Below the pieces are notes generated by a model that worked only from the letters and a program-made list of their open reading frames with translations, did not search any database and was not told the origin of the DNA. A stretch of 16,329 bases of DNA from JABHHG01 sp964419445 (lineage in GTDB: Bacteria; Fidelibacterota; Marinisomatia; SCGC-AAA003-L08; D37C17), in assembly GCA_964419445.1 (NCBI GenBank), contig CAYQPE010000038.1, forward strand, positions 1 to 16,329. The letters run 5' to 3'. How positions within the stretch are numbered: position 1 is the first letter of the stretch; the number at the start of each line of letters is the position of its first letter. Below are positions 1 through 7,697 of this stretch, one piece after another. The position numbers and the translations under genes are program-made.

Positions 1-569
1 CCGGCATTCACATCTTTATTTACAGTAACATCTGTCTTTTCTGATGCATTTACGGGTTCAGCTTCATGCTCATTTAATAATTGTGAAAGTTTGGTATCCA
101 CATCCATTTTAGGGAATTGCTTTTTAAACACCTTAGAATAATACAATGCCGTATCTTTACTTCCCGATATGATGAGGGCATTTAAAAAGAGCTTTACTGC
201 ACGGTCCATATGCTCTGAGCGAGAATAATATAGCGCCATCCGTTTTGCCCATTCTGCCGACTGGATGTATAAGCCCGCTGCATAATAAAACTCAGCAATC
301 TTCATAACTGCATCATCACTATATTGGGTATTGGGATGATTTTTATACAATTGCTGATATTGAGATTTTGCCTTTTCTCCATCCTCTTCCAACAATGCAG
401 ATAAAAATAATACACTGGCGTGATTGGGATAATCGGCCAATAATGCCGGAAGTGCTGCCTTTGCATCTTTTATTTTACCCATTTGTACATCTGCAATATA
501 TTGGTCAACATTTTCTTGACCCCACATATTACTCATTAGAACCATGCTTATAAACAATAATTTCATCAT
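1..569 (-). CDS. Exported TPR-type protein, C-terminus cut by window edge
   Basis: An open frame of 189 codons runs from ATG at 569 off the left edge with no stop. The start (MMKLLFISMVLMSNMWGQ) looks like a signal peptide with cleavage near residue 17, so the product is probably periplasmic or outer-membrane facing. The body is helical with tetratricopeptide character (for example the stretch around YPNHASVLFLSALLEE, and later AEFYYAAGLYIQSAEWAKRM). After about residue 170 it becomes a polar, low-complexity linker (EPVNASEKTDVTVNKD). That pattern of signal peptide, TPR and linker often precedes a SPOR peptidoglycan-binding domain, but the relevant part lies outside the window, so this is a guess. 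The start ATG overlaps the stop of the upstream LapB-like gene in an ATGA junction, implying translational coupling. A second ATG follows immediately at 566, so the exact start is uncertain by one codon. Function unknown. Confidence 0.8.
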   Translation of the reverse strand, partial: MMKLLFISMVLMSNMWGQENVDQYIADVQMGKIKDAKAALPALLADYPNHASVLFLSALLEEDGEKAKSQYQQLYKNHPNTQYSDDAVMKIAEFYYAAGLYIQSAEWAKRMALYYSRSEHMDRAVKLFLNALIISGSKDTALYYSKVFKKQFPKMDVDTKLSQLLNEHEAEPVNASEKTDVTVNKDVNA

Positions 570-1798
570 TCTGGAATATCATCCCCACTGGCTTCATATA
601 GCCAAATTACATCAGAATCACGTGATGTATTTTTATACCGTTGAAACTGTTTATCTGTCACAAGAAAATGAATAATATCATCTAACTCTCGTGTCATTTC
701 ACTGCCACCATTTTGCGACCGTGCCTGTAGCTTTAACTTAATTAATCTTACCAATAGGGAGGTATCATCTTTTTCTAATGCAGAATCAATAAACTCAATG
801 GCTTCATGATGCTCACCCTTTTGTGCAAAAATATCTGCCAATGATGCAATGACTTCTATATTATTAGAATCATGTTGAAGAATAGTTTTTAGGATACTTT
901 CCATTTCAGGATAACGGTCTAATGCAAATAATGCATCCTTTAAAAGATGTATAACCATCCAAGCCTGTTGCGGGCGAAGTTCTGAATATCGTATCCACAT
1001 GGGGATTGCTTTCCCCAATAACTGTTTTGCTGAATCTAAATGAGTATGATATTCAGGGGAATGATCATCGCCAATATAATTTTCATCTGTGTTTACAGCC
1101 ACTTGATATGCGGCTTCAGATTCTTGACTATAAGATTTTCCAATAAAATAATATGCAGCACTGGCATCGGCATCAATACTCAAGGCTTCTTCATACAATG
1201 CACGGGCTTCAATAAAATCACCTTGCTTTGCAAAAATACGTCCCTCTTGAATTTTATATAATGCTAATTTTCGTGAATCAGGCTTTTGAGTAATTTTTTG
1301 ATACATCTCTAAATACTCACCTGCTTTTGCCCAATCATTAAGTTCACGGAAATATTTGATAAGCTGAGTAACGGCCCATTCATTGGACTTCTCAACTTTT
1401 AATATCTGTTGAGATTGCGCCACTGCATTTTCTAAATCGTTGAGTTTATAATAGTCTAATGATAAATTTTTATGAAGCTCTACTTGTTCATAATGAGACA
1501 GACCCTTGCGGAGGAGTAATCCACGGTGAATTTTTAAAGCCTGTTGAGAATTTCCACCTTCACGAACCACTTGGCCTAAACGTAAATAAGCATTGATATT
1601 ATTGGTGTCTTTTTCTAATATAGATTTAAAGTTTTGGTACGCACCTCGTCGGTTTCCATTGATGATTAAATCTAACCCTTCAGAGTATAATTCTTTTATA
1701 TTTGATCTATTTTTTCGGGGTTTATAATTTAATACATAGACTACAAAAAGAGCGACACCAACCCCTAAAATTAACAGTGTTAAAATCACATTACTCAT
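566..1798 (-). CDS. LapB (YciM)-like membrane-anchored TPR protein without rubredoxin cysteines
   Basis: The 410-residue product has one N-terminal membrane helix (about residues 4-23), a basic stop-transfer patch (KPRKNR), then TPR repeats to about residue 375. The first repeats match LapB/YciM of proteobacteria in order and spacing: a SEGLDLIINGN segment, a DT..N.AYLRLG segment, REGG.S.QALKIHRGLL, then a DYYKLNDL segment. In Escherichia coli LapB is an inner-membrane scaffold that works with FtsH to control LpxC and lipopolysaccharide synthesis, and it ends in a four-cysteine rubredoxin-like knuckle needed for function. This protein contains no cysteine at all; its tail (RYKNTSRDSDVIWLYEASGD) sits where the knuckle should be. 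The gene directly follows the LapA-domain gene, as lapA-lapB do in E. coli, which supports the assignment; stop and start abut there. Family assignment is fairly sure; the same cellular role is inference. Confidence 0.78.
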   Translation of the reverse strand: MSNVILTLLILGVGVALFVVYVLNYKPRKNRSNIKELYSEGLDLIINGNRRGAYQNFKSILEKDTNNINAYLRLGQVVREGGNSQQALKIHRGLLLRKGLSHYEQVELHKNLSLDYYKLNDLENAVAQSQQILKVEKSNEWAVTQLIKYFRELNDWAKAGEYLEMYQKITQKPDSRKLALYKIQEGRIFAKQGDFIEARALYEEALSIDADASAAYYFIGKSYSQESEAAYQVAVNTDENYIGDDHSPEYHTHLDSAKQLLGKAIPMWIRYSELRPQQAWMVIHLLKDALFALDRYPEMESILKTILQHDSNNIEVIASLADIFAQKGEHHEAIEFIDSALEKDDTSLLVRLIKLKLQARSQNGGSEMTRELDDIIHFLVTDKQFQRYKNTSRDSDVIWLYEASGDDIPE

Positions 1799-2163
1799 TA
1801 TTCGTTTTCATCCACCTCAACATCATTAGAAATAATAATATCATCATCAATAGCCTGATTTCTAAGGCTATCCAATTCAACTTGTAATCGTCGTAGTTTT
1901 GAACGAAGTGAAATTACTTCACTCTTTTGAGATATAATTTGAAATAAGGCTAAGAAAAATCCAATTAATACCCCAGCAGTAAGGGTACCAACCAATACCA
2001 TCCATACATTAAATCCATTTTCGTAACCTGCATTTTCAACAAGATATGGCACTTTTATAGTAATGGGTTGACCTTCCACGGTATTGAGATTATTTAACTC
2101 AACTAAAAATACCAAACTACAAATGAGTATGATGACAAAAAATAAATATTTAAGCAGCTTCAT
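1798..2163 (-). CDS. LapA-domain (DUF1049-type) inner-membrane protein
   Basis: A 121-residue membrane protein with two predicted transmembrane helices (about residues 4-22 and 53-76), a periplasmic loop of about 30 residues, and a cytoplasmic coiled coil (about 78-103, ISLRSKLRRLQVELDSLRN) followed by an acidic tail. This is the layout of LapA/YciS: two helices, with the second rich in Gly and bulky hydrophobics (GTLTAGVLIGFFLALF), then a short coiled coil. In E. coli LapA associates with LapB in lipopolysaccharide assembly control. Here the gene directly precedes the LapB-like gene, and its start overlaps the end of miaB by 14 bases, so it is clearly expressed as part of the same unit. The sequence is too short and variable for a certain homology call by eye; the neighbour and topology carry most of the weight. 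Confidence 0.72.
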   Translation of the reverse strand: MKLLKYLFFVIILICSLVFLVELNNLNTVEGQPITIKVPYLVENAGYENGFNVWMVLVGTLTAGVLIGFFLALFQIISQKSEVISLRSKLRRLQVELDSLRNQAIDDDIIISNDVEVDENE

Positions 2164-3484
2164 AAATTTTTTCCTTCGTATCTACACGAGAACCAAAAAG
2201 CGTTACGCCTTGTGCATCTTCAATTTTAATATTAACAATATCCTTTATGGCCTCATCTTGCATATCAAATACTACCCACATATTCCCCTCGGTACGTCCT
2301 GCCCATTGATGCGGAGATTTTTTACTGACTTTTTCAACCATCACAGGTAATGTTTTTCCAATATGACCTCTATTGGATGCAAGGGTATTTTTCTTTTGGA
2401 TGTCTATGAGTCGTTCTAATCTATGCTGTTTTTCTTCTTCAGACACATGATCAGTATATTCTGCAGCTTTTGTTCCAGGTCGAGATGAATACTTAAACAT
2501 AAAAGATGAATCAAATTTTACCGTATTTACCACATCTAAAGTTTCTAAGAACTCTTCCTCAGTTTCACCAGGAAACCCTACAATAATATCTGTAGAAATT
2601 GCACAATCAGGCATATAATGGCGAATTTTATCTACTAATGATACAAACTCATCTTTGGTGTAGGTACGATTCATCCGTTTTAATATTCTATCTGATCCAG
2701 CTTGAAGTGGTAAATGAATATAATTACAGATATTGTCATATTCACTCATCACCTGAAGTAAATCATCATCAATATCCTGAGGATGTGGAGACGTATAGCG
2801 AATACGCTTTACCCCTTCCACTTGGGCTACCGCCTTTAGTAGCTCAGGAAATTCTCCCTCAGGAGTTCGATACGAATTTACATTCTGCCCCAAGAGCGTA
2901 ATTTCAACAAAACCATCAGCTACTGCTGCCTCCGTCTCTTTTACAATACTTTCAATAGAGCGGCTTCTTTCTCTACCACGGGTAAATGGTACAATACAAA
3001 AGGTACAAAATTTATCGCATCCTCGCATGATGGATATCCATGCATTCACCCCTTCGCGTCGAGATGGAAACAAGTCGTCATATACTTCAAACTTAGACAA
3101 TCGTGTATCTACAAAATGGTCTGTTTCACCTTCACGCTCTTTAATAATTTGGGGGATTCTTCGGTATGAATCTGGCCCTAAAATAACATCCACATAGGGT
3201 TTAGATTCTAATATATCATCTTTTAAGTTTTGTGCCATGCACCCCAACACACCTAAAATCATATTGGGTTTATTGCGTTTTAACACATGCAAATTATCAA
3301 GGCGATTATGGACAGTCTCCTCAGCCTTTTCACGAATAGCACATGTATTTAAAAACACTGCATCTGCATCATTAATTTCTGTAGTTTGCTGATAATTACA
3401 TTCTTTCAGTAAACTTGCCACCAATTCTGAATCGTACACGTTCATTTGGCAGCCATAGGTTTCTATAAAATACTTTTTATTCAT
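2150..3484 (-). CDS. miaB: tRNA-2-methylthio-N6-dimethylallyladenosine synthase MiaB
   Basis: MiaB is a radical-SAM methylthiotransferase that converts i6A37 to ms2i6A37 in tRNAs reading codons that begin with U. The 444-residue length is normal. The N-terminal methylthiotransferase domain opens with FIETYGCQMNVYDSE and carries the three ligands of the auxiliary [4Fe-4S] cluster (Cys12, Cys48, Cys82). The radical-SAM core has GCDKFCTFCIVPFTRGRERS, with Cys156, Cys160 and Cys163 in CxxxCxxC spacing. A C-terminal TRAM RNA-binding domain covers about residues 378-440. The Cys-rich first motif and the FTRGRERS signature favour MiaB over the ribosomal-protein enzyme RimO or MtaB. It starts 14 bases after the stop of the M23 peptidase gene and overlaps the LapA-domain gene, so it is transcribed with envelope genes. 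All key residues are present. Confidence 0.96.
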   Translation of the reverse strand: MNKKYFIETYGCQMNVYDSELVASLLKECNYQQTTEINDADAVFLNTCAIREKAEETVHNRLDNLHVLKRNKPNMILGVLGCMAQNLKDDILESKPYVDVILGPDSYRRIPQIIKEREGETDHFVDTRLSKFEVYDDLFPSRREGVNAWISIMRGCDKFCTFCIVPFTRGRERSRSIESIVKETEAAVADGFVEITLLGQNVNSYRTPEGEFPELLKAVAQVEGVKRIRYTSPHPQDIDDDLLQVMSEYDNICNYIHLPLQAGSDRILKRMNRTYTKDEFVSLVDKIRHYMPDCAISTDIIVGFPGETEEEFLETLDVVNTVKFDSSFMFKYSSRPGTKAAEYTDHVSEEEKQHRLERLIDIQKKNTLASNRGHIGKTLPVMVEKVSKKSPHQWAGRTEGNMWVVFDMQDEAIKDIVNIKIEDAQGVTLFGSRVDTKEKIYEAA

Positions 3485-3498
3485 ATTGCAGTTGGGGA

Positions 3499-4434
3499 CT
3501 ATTTTATTGAAGATGTATCGAAGTAGTAATTAGAAGGATCTTTACTGCGCTTATAATGCTGAACTTCATAATGTAAATGCGGTGCAGTAGAACGACCTGT
3601 ATTCCCCACTTCTCCAATTTTTTGCCCACGAATTACTTTTTCACCTACTTTTACATTGCGTTTTGATAAATGACCATACACCGTTCGATAACCCGAACCA
3701 TGGTCAATTTCTATATAGTTTCCAAAAGTGCTATAGTATTTGGATATACGAACACGACCATCTGCAGTTGAATATACCGGTGTGCCCGTTCTTGCAGAAA
3801 AATCATGACCATCATGCATTTTAAACTTTCGAGAAAAGGGGTCACGTCGATGACCATACCCCGATGTAAATTTACTTTCATCTAAATTTACAGGATGGAT
3901 GGCAGGGTACCGCCGAATCTTATCAACATTGGCTTCTGCGCTTTCATAAATCTCACTATAACTCAACGTTTCTAAATTTATTAATCGGTTTACCACATCC
4001 AATTGTTTGTTTAATTCAGGAAGATCTATATCATCAAGGGGTAAAAGATATTCTAAATTTTCTGATTGATCTTTGTTAGACTTACCCCCCACGCCCAATT
4101 TTCTCACATCTTCATGAATAGGAGGTAATTTTACTAATTTCCGTAATAAATCATCTTGCTCTTTGATAAGCTCTAATTGCTCTAATAGCCCATTAATTCT
4201 CTGCTGATTATTATTTATTTGCTCCACCAATTTCTCATTATTTTCACGATGTTTTTCGATTTCACGAGAGCCTGCCCATTCAACAAATTGATCAGAAAAT
4301 ATAAAGAAAAAGGATGATGTAAATCCAATGATGGCAGCTACAATGAGGCCAATATGGAAAGGTGATAAATTGACTTGCTTTAAGTCGAATTTACCCTCTT
4401 TAATAAATATTATTTTATATCCGTTTTTTAGCAA
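3499..4434 (-). CDS. M23 (LytM-type) envelope metallopeptidase with membrane anchor and coiled coil
   Basis: The product is 311 residues with a short cytoplasmic N-terminus, one membrane helix (about 26-48), a coiled coil (about 58-102) and a C-terminal M23 peptidase domain (about 188-302). The zinc site is complete: His207 and Asp211 (MHDGHD) and His288 in the HLH motif, with His255 (YGHLS) and His286 as catalytic histidines. Such proteins cut peptidoglycan crosslinks or act as division and elongation regulators, similar in layout to MepM; because the catalytic set is intact this one is predicted to be active. The start is TTG at 4434. An in-frame TAA lies only 12 bases upstream and no ATG precedes the membrane helix, and homologues commonly begin with a short basic stretch like KNGYKIIFIKEGK, so TTG fits. 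It is followed after 14 bases by miaB. Confidence 0.9.
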   Translation of the reverse strand: MLKNGYKIIFIKEGKFDLKQVNLSPFHIGLIVAAIIGFTSSFFFIFSDQFVEWAGSREIEKHRENNEKLVEQINNNQQRINGLLEQLELIKEQDDLLRKLVKLPPIHEDVRKLGVGGKSNKDQSENLEYLLPLDDIDLPELNKQLDVVNRLINLETLSYSEIYESAEANVDKIRRYPAIHPVNLDESKFTSGYGHRRDPFSRKFKMHDGHDFSARTGTPVYSTADGRVRISKYYSTFGNYIEIDHGSGYRTVYGHLSKRNVKVGEKVIRGQKIGEVGNTGRSTAPHLHYEVQHYKRSKDPSNYYFDTSSIK

Positions 4435-4463
4435 AGTTGGTTTTTCTTAGATGTACCTAGTAG

Positions 4464-4494
4464 CAAATTTAGGTTTTTTGAGTGTTTTTTGAAA
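4464..4494 (-). promoter_or_regulatory. Candidate FCB-type promoter before the M23 gene
   Basis: On the minus strand the sequence TTTC (4494-4491), 19 bases, then TAAATTTG (4471-4464) resembles the Bacteroidota promoter pattern of TTTG at -33 and TAnnTTTG at -7. It lies about 30 bases before the TTG start of the M23 gene, in an 86-base gap that otherwise holds no clear hairpin terminator. It could start a transcript for the M23-miaB-lapA-lapB section. Motifs of this size occur by chance in AT-rich DNA, and the consensus is borrowed from a related phylum. Confidence 0.3.
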
Positions 4495-4521
4495 GGGATT
4501 AACGAGGGAAAAATGTATTTT

Positions 4522-4725
4522 TTATGAGAGTTTCAAAACATCTTCATCAGATGCATTTTTTGTATTTCCCTCATCCTTTGATTTTAGGCGGTCTTCTATA
4601 TACTTTCGTTGATTTTCAATTTTATCAATAAGAATCACAAATCGTTCATCGTGGGAAAAATCTAAAGTGCCATTTTCTCTATGTTTTAATGCTGTATATC
4701 TACCTAATTCAACATAGAGCTGTTT
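4522..4725 (-). CDS. Small coiled-coil protein, N-terminus lost in assembly gap
   Basis: This is the last 67 residues of a frame whose beginning lies in the N run. In the raw frame it looks like the tail of gatB, but it does not resemble a GatB C-terminus, which ends in a GFLVGQ.MK...G.A.P..V segment absent here. What is seen is a charged, helical stretch (KQLYVELGRYTALKHRENG, then a long FVILIDKIENQRKYIEDRLKSK coiled coil) and a polar tail ending DEDVLKLS. The pattern K.LY.ELG.Y ... I..KI......I is reminiscent of small bacterial coiled-coil proteins of unknown function made of two helices. It is therefore called a separate gene, probably about 100 residues long and starting inside the gap, lying between gatB and the M23 gene on the same strand. 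Function unknown. Confidence 0.65.
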   Translation of the reverse strand, partial: KQLYVELGRYTALKHRENGTLDFSHDERFVILIDKIENQRKYIEDRLKSKDEGNTKNASDEDVLKLS

Positions 4726-4825
4726 NNNNNNNNNNNNNNNNNNNNNNNNNNNNNNNNNNNNNNNNNNNNNNNNNNNNNNNNNNNNNNNNNNNNNNNNNNN
4801 NNNNNNNNNNNNNNNNNNNNNNNNN
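4726..4825. other. Assembly gap of exactly 100 N
   Basis: The run is exactly 100 N, the conventional placeholder for a scaffold gap of unknown length. By coincidence the two leftover bases of gatB plus 100 make a multiple of three, so the frame reads across it. The missing DNA should contain the last 45 or so codons of gatB, its stop, and the first codons of the next gene, so the true gap is probably more than 200 bases. Confidence 0.95.
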
Positions 4826-6120
4826 GCATCGAATGAATCTTGTAATGTATCTTGAGATACACTCATCAAGCCTTCATCTTCAATAATCTTCATTACTGGT
4901 CGATTATCTTCCACCATAAATTTAAGTACATCTTTAGCCAATTGTGAGGATAATTTTCCCTTATGAATCAGTTCTATAAACTCTCCAAATCTATCTGATG
5001 TAATGGTAGAATCTGAAAGATTTTGCTCATTTCTATTAAGTGCACCCATCAAGCGACTCAATATCCAATTTGAAACTAATGATGGAGTATTGCAAATTTT
5101 CAAAACGGATTCAAAAAAGTCTGCCCATTCTTTATCTTGAGTAAGGCGATGTGCATCCATCTCATTTAGTTTAAATTCATCAATAAACCGACGTTTTCTT
5201 GCTGCAGGCAATTCAGGTAGATTATTATGAATTTCATCAATTTCTTGCTGTGAAACTACAACCGGTGGCAAATCAGGATCAGGGAAATATCGATAATCTG
5301 GTGCATCTTCTTTGGTACGAATAACCATTGATTTGTTTTGCTTCTCATCCCATAATAGTGTGGATTGAATGACATCATTTCCTGCATTTAAAATTTCAGC
5401 TTGTTGACAAACTTCATATTCTATGGCTTTTTCGACAAAACGAAATGAATTTAAATTTTTTACTTCTCGCCGTACCCCCATAGTTTTGTTACCCCGTTTT
5501 CGTAATGATATATTTAAATCAACACGAAGGTTTCCCTTTTCCATATCACAATCGGATACGCCAATATATTGGATCGTCTGCTTTAAGTTCTCTAAATATG
5601 CACGGACAGATTCTTTGGAATGCATTTCAGGCTCACTTACAATTTCAATGAGGGGGGTTCCACATCTATTTAGGTCAACATGAGATCCTCCATTTACATG
5701 GATAAGTTTCCCTGCATCTTCTTCTAAATGTGCTCTTGTTATTCCAATTCGTTGAGATTTTCCATCTACCCACACATCCATATATCCATGTTCATTTATA
5801 GGTTGCTCAAATTGAGAAATTTGGTAACCTTTGGGTAAATCGGGATAAAAGTAATTTTTTCGGGCAAAAACTGACGTTTTATTTATATTGAAATTAAAGG
5901 CTAAACCTAATCGAATGGCTAACTCTATAGCTTTTTTGTTGGCAACGGGAAGTGCCCCAGGCATTCCCAAACAAACAGGGCAAGTATGCGTATTAGGGCT
6001 ATCTCCAAATTTTCGAGTACATGCACAAAATAGTTTTGTTTGGGTCTGTAATTGCACATGAACTTCCAACCCTATAACGGGCTCCCATATTGTTAACAAA
6101 TCCCTATAGGATGATGACAT
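4826..6120 (-). CDS. gatB: Aspartyl/glutamyl-tRNA amidotransferase subunit B, 3' end in assembly gap
   Basis: GatB is the kinase/transamidase subunit of GatCAB, which converts Glu-tRNA(Gln) and/or Asp-tRNA(Asn) to the amide form. The visible 431 residues cover the cradle domain and helical domain. The opening WEPVIGLEVHVQL and the CPVCLGMPGALPV segment are family signatures, and the zinc cysteines Cys32, Cys34, Cys47 and Cys50 are intact. Later family segments include GVRREVKNLNSFRFVEKAI and DYRYFPDPDLPP. GatB proteins are about 475-480 residues, so roughly 45 residues of the YqeY-like tail domain, which binds tRNA, fall in the N run and are not seen. The start ATG (6120-6118) shares one base with the TAA of serA (TAATG), a typical coupled junction. 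gatA and gatC are not in the window, so they must be elsewhere, as is common. Confidence 0.95.
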
Positions 6121-7697
6121 TACACCTGCAACTGTTGAATTTTTAGGATTTCATCAAATTTGTTTAATGCATCAATTACATCTTCAGAGAGTTTACCATC
6201 TACTTTCACCACAGCAAAAGCAGTATCACCGCCAGTAGATCTACTCAACAAATACTCAGCAATATTTACGCCAGCATTACCCAACAGCATTCCCACTTTA
6301 CCAATTACACCTGGTACATCTTTGTTTTGAATAAGAAGCATACATCCCTCAGGACGAACGTCAATCTCATAACCCATAATATCAACCAATCGTGAATGAT
6401 TGTCACCAAACACACTGCCTGCCATTTCAATCGTTCCATTTTGAGTAGAAACATGAGTCATAATTAAATTAGAAAATGATACAGAATCGGTATTGTAGCT
6501 ATGGCTTATTGATATTCCTCTATCTTCTGCAATTGCACCGGCATTTACAAAATTTAGTCGAAAATCAGAGGACTCTCTCAATAAGCCTTGTAAAAATGAT
6601 AATGCCACCAGTTTAGCATCTTCAATATTTCCAAAACACTCTACGGATATAGATTTAATTGGACCATCATTCAATTGAGATTGGATTATGCCTAATTTTT
6701 CTGAAAGATTTAAAAATGGTGCCAATGCCTTTAACTTTGACATATCAGAGATGGGCATATTTATTGGATTAGATAATTTTTCATCCACCAAGAAATCTCT
6801 AACTTGCTCACAAATTCCTAAAGATACCCCTTCTTTTGCCTCATGTGTAGATGCTCCCAAATGGGGTGTCAATAATATATTTTTTGCTGTTGTCAGTGGA
6901 TGTGATTCCCCTAATGGTTCCTCTACATAAACATCTAATGCTGCCCCAGCAATAACATCATTATTTAAAGCATCAGCCAGATCAATCTCATTTATTATAC
7001 CGCCTCTGGCAACATTAATAATTCTTGCTGTTGGCTTCATGGTAGCCAAACGCTTGGCATCATATAAATCACGAGTATTATCCGTTAATGGAACATGTAC
7101 CGAAATAAAATCACTATTTTGGGTGAGCTCATCTACATCAACAATTTTCACTTTTTCAGGATTAAACATGTCTTGGTTAACATAGGGATCATAACCCAAA
7201 ATTTTCATTTCATAACCTTGTGCACGTTTTATCACCTCACGACCAATTCGTCCCAATCCAACCACACCAAGGGTTTTGCCACGAAGTTCATTTCCCACCA
7301 ATGCATGGCGATTCCATTTGCCATTCACTAAACCCAAATGCCCTAGTTGAATATTTCTAGATAATCCCGTCAGGAGTGCCATGGTATGTTCAGCGGCAGA
7401 GATAGTATTTCCATCTGGCATATTCATAACTAACACACCATGATTTGTTGCAGCTTTAATATCAATATTATCTACACCCACCCCAGCTCTACCAATAACC
7501 TGTAAATTCTTCGCCTGTTTTAAATGTTCAGACGTAACGGTGGTACCACTTCTTATAACCCATCCATGGATATCTTTAACTGCATCCATCAATTCTTCAG
7601 ACGAAAATGCTGGATTATAGACTACATCCAATCCTGCATCTGTTAAAATGGCTAAACCCTTATCTGAAATAGGATCCGTAACTAATACTTTATACAT
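6120..7697 (-). CDS. serA: D-3-phosphoglycerate dehydrogenase SerA, long form with ASB and ACT domains
   Basis: SerA oxidises 3-phosphoglycerate to 3-phosphohydroxypyruvate with NAD+, the first step of serine biosynthesis. The 525-residue product is the long form. The catalytic domain is split around a Rossmann domain with the nucleotide loop GVVGLGRIGREV (Gly147, Gly149, Gly152). The active-site residues are present: Arg231 (NVARGG), Glu260 (VEEP) and His279 (TPHLGAS). Residues of about 315-445 form the allosteric substrate-binding (ASB) domain found in long SerA enzymes, and about 452-525 form an ACT domain (NKDVPGVIGKVG.LLG..GVNIAE), which in this family senses serine. Feedback inhibition by serine is therefore likely but inferred. 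The start overlaps the end of the upstream class V aminotransferase gene by 8 bases, placing the first two steps of serine synthesis side by side. Confidence 0.96.
   Translation of the reverse strand: MYKVLVTDPISDKGLAILTDAGLDVVYNPAFSSEELMDAVKDIHGWVIRSGTTVTSEHLKQAKNLQVIGRAGVGVDNIDIKAATNHGVLVMNMPDGNTISAAEHTMALLTGLSRNIQLGHLGLVNGKWNRHALVGNELRGKTLGVVGLGRIGREVIKRAQGYEMKILGYDPYVNQDMFNPEKVKIVDVDELTQNSDFISVHVPLTDNTRDLYDAKRLATMKPTARIINVARGGIINEIDLADALNNDVIAGAALDVYVEEPLGESHPLTTAKNILLTPHLGASTHEAKEGVSLGICEQVRDFLVDEKLSNPINMPISDMSKLKALAPFLNLSEKLGIIQSQLNDGPIKSISVECFGNIEDAKLVALSFLQGLLRESSDFRLNFVNAGAIAEDRGISISHSYNTDSVSFSNLIMTHVSTQNGTIEMAGSVFGDNHSRLVDIMGYEIDVRPEGCMLLIQNKDVPGVIGKVGMLLGNAGVNIAEYLLSRSTGGDTAFAVVKVDGKLSEDVIDALNKFDEILKIQQLQV

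Noticed and set aside
2599..2901. Plus-strand 100-codon open frame opposite miaB
   Set aside because: It lies wholly antisense to a well-supported gene, has no recognisable domain, and its composition looks like a reverse-strand shadow.
4522..6120. A single 532-residue gatB gene
   Set aside because: The frame crosses a placeholder of exactly 100 N, and the sequence after it does not resemble a GatB C-terminus. Two genes are the better reading.
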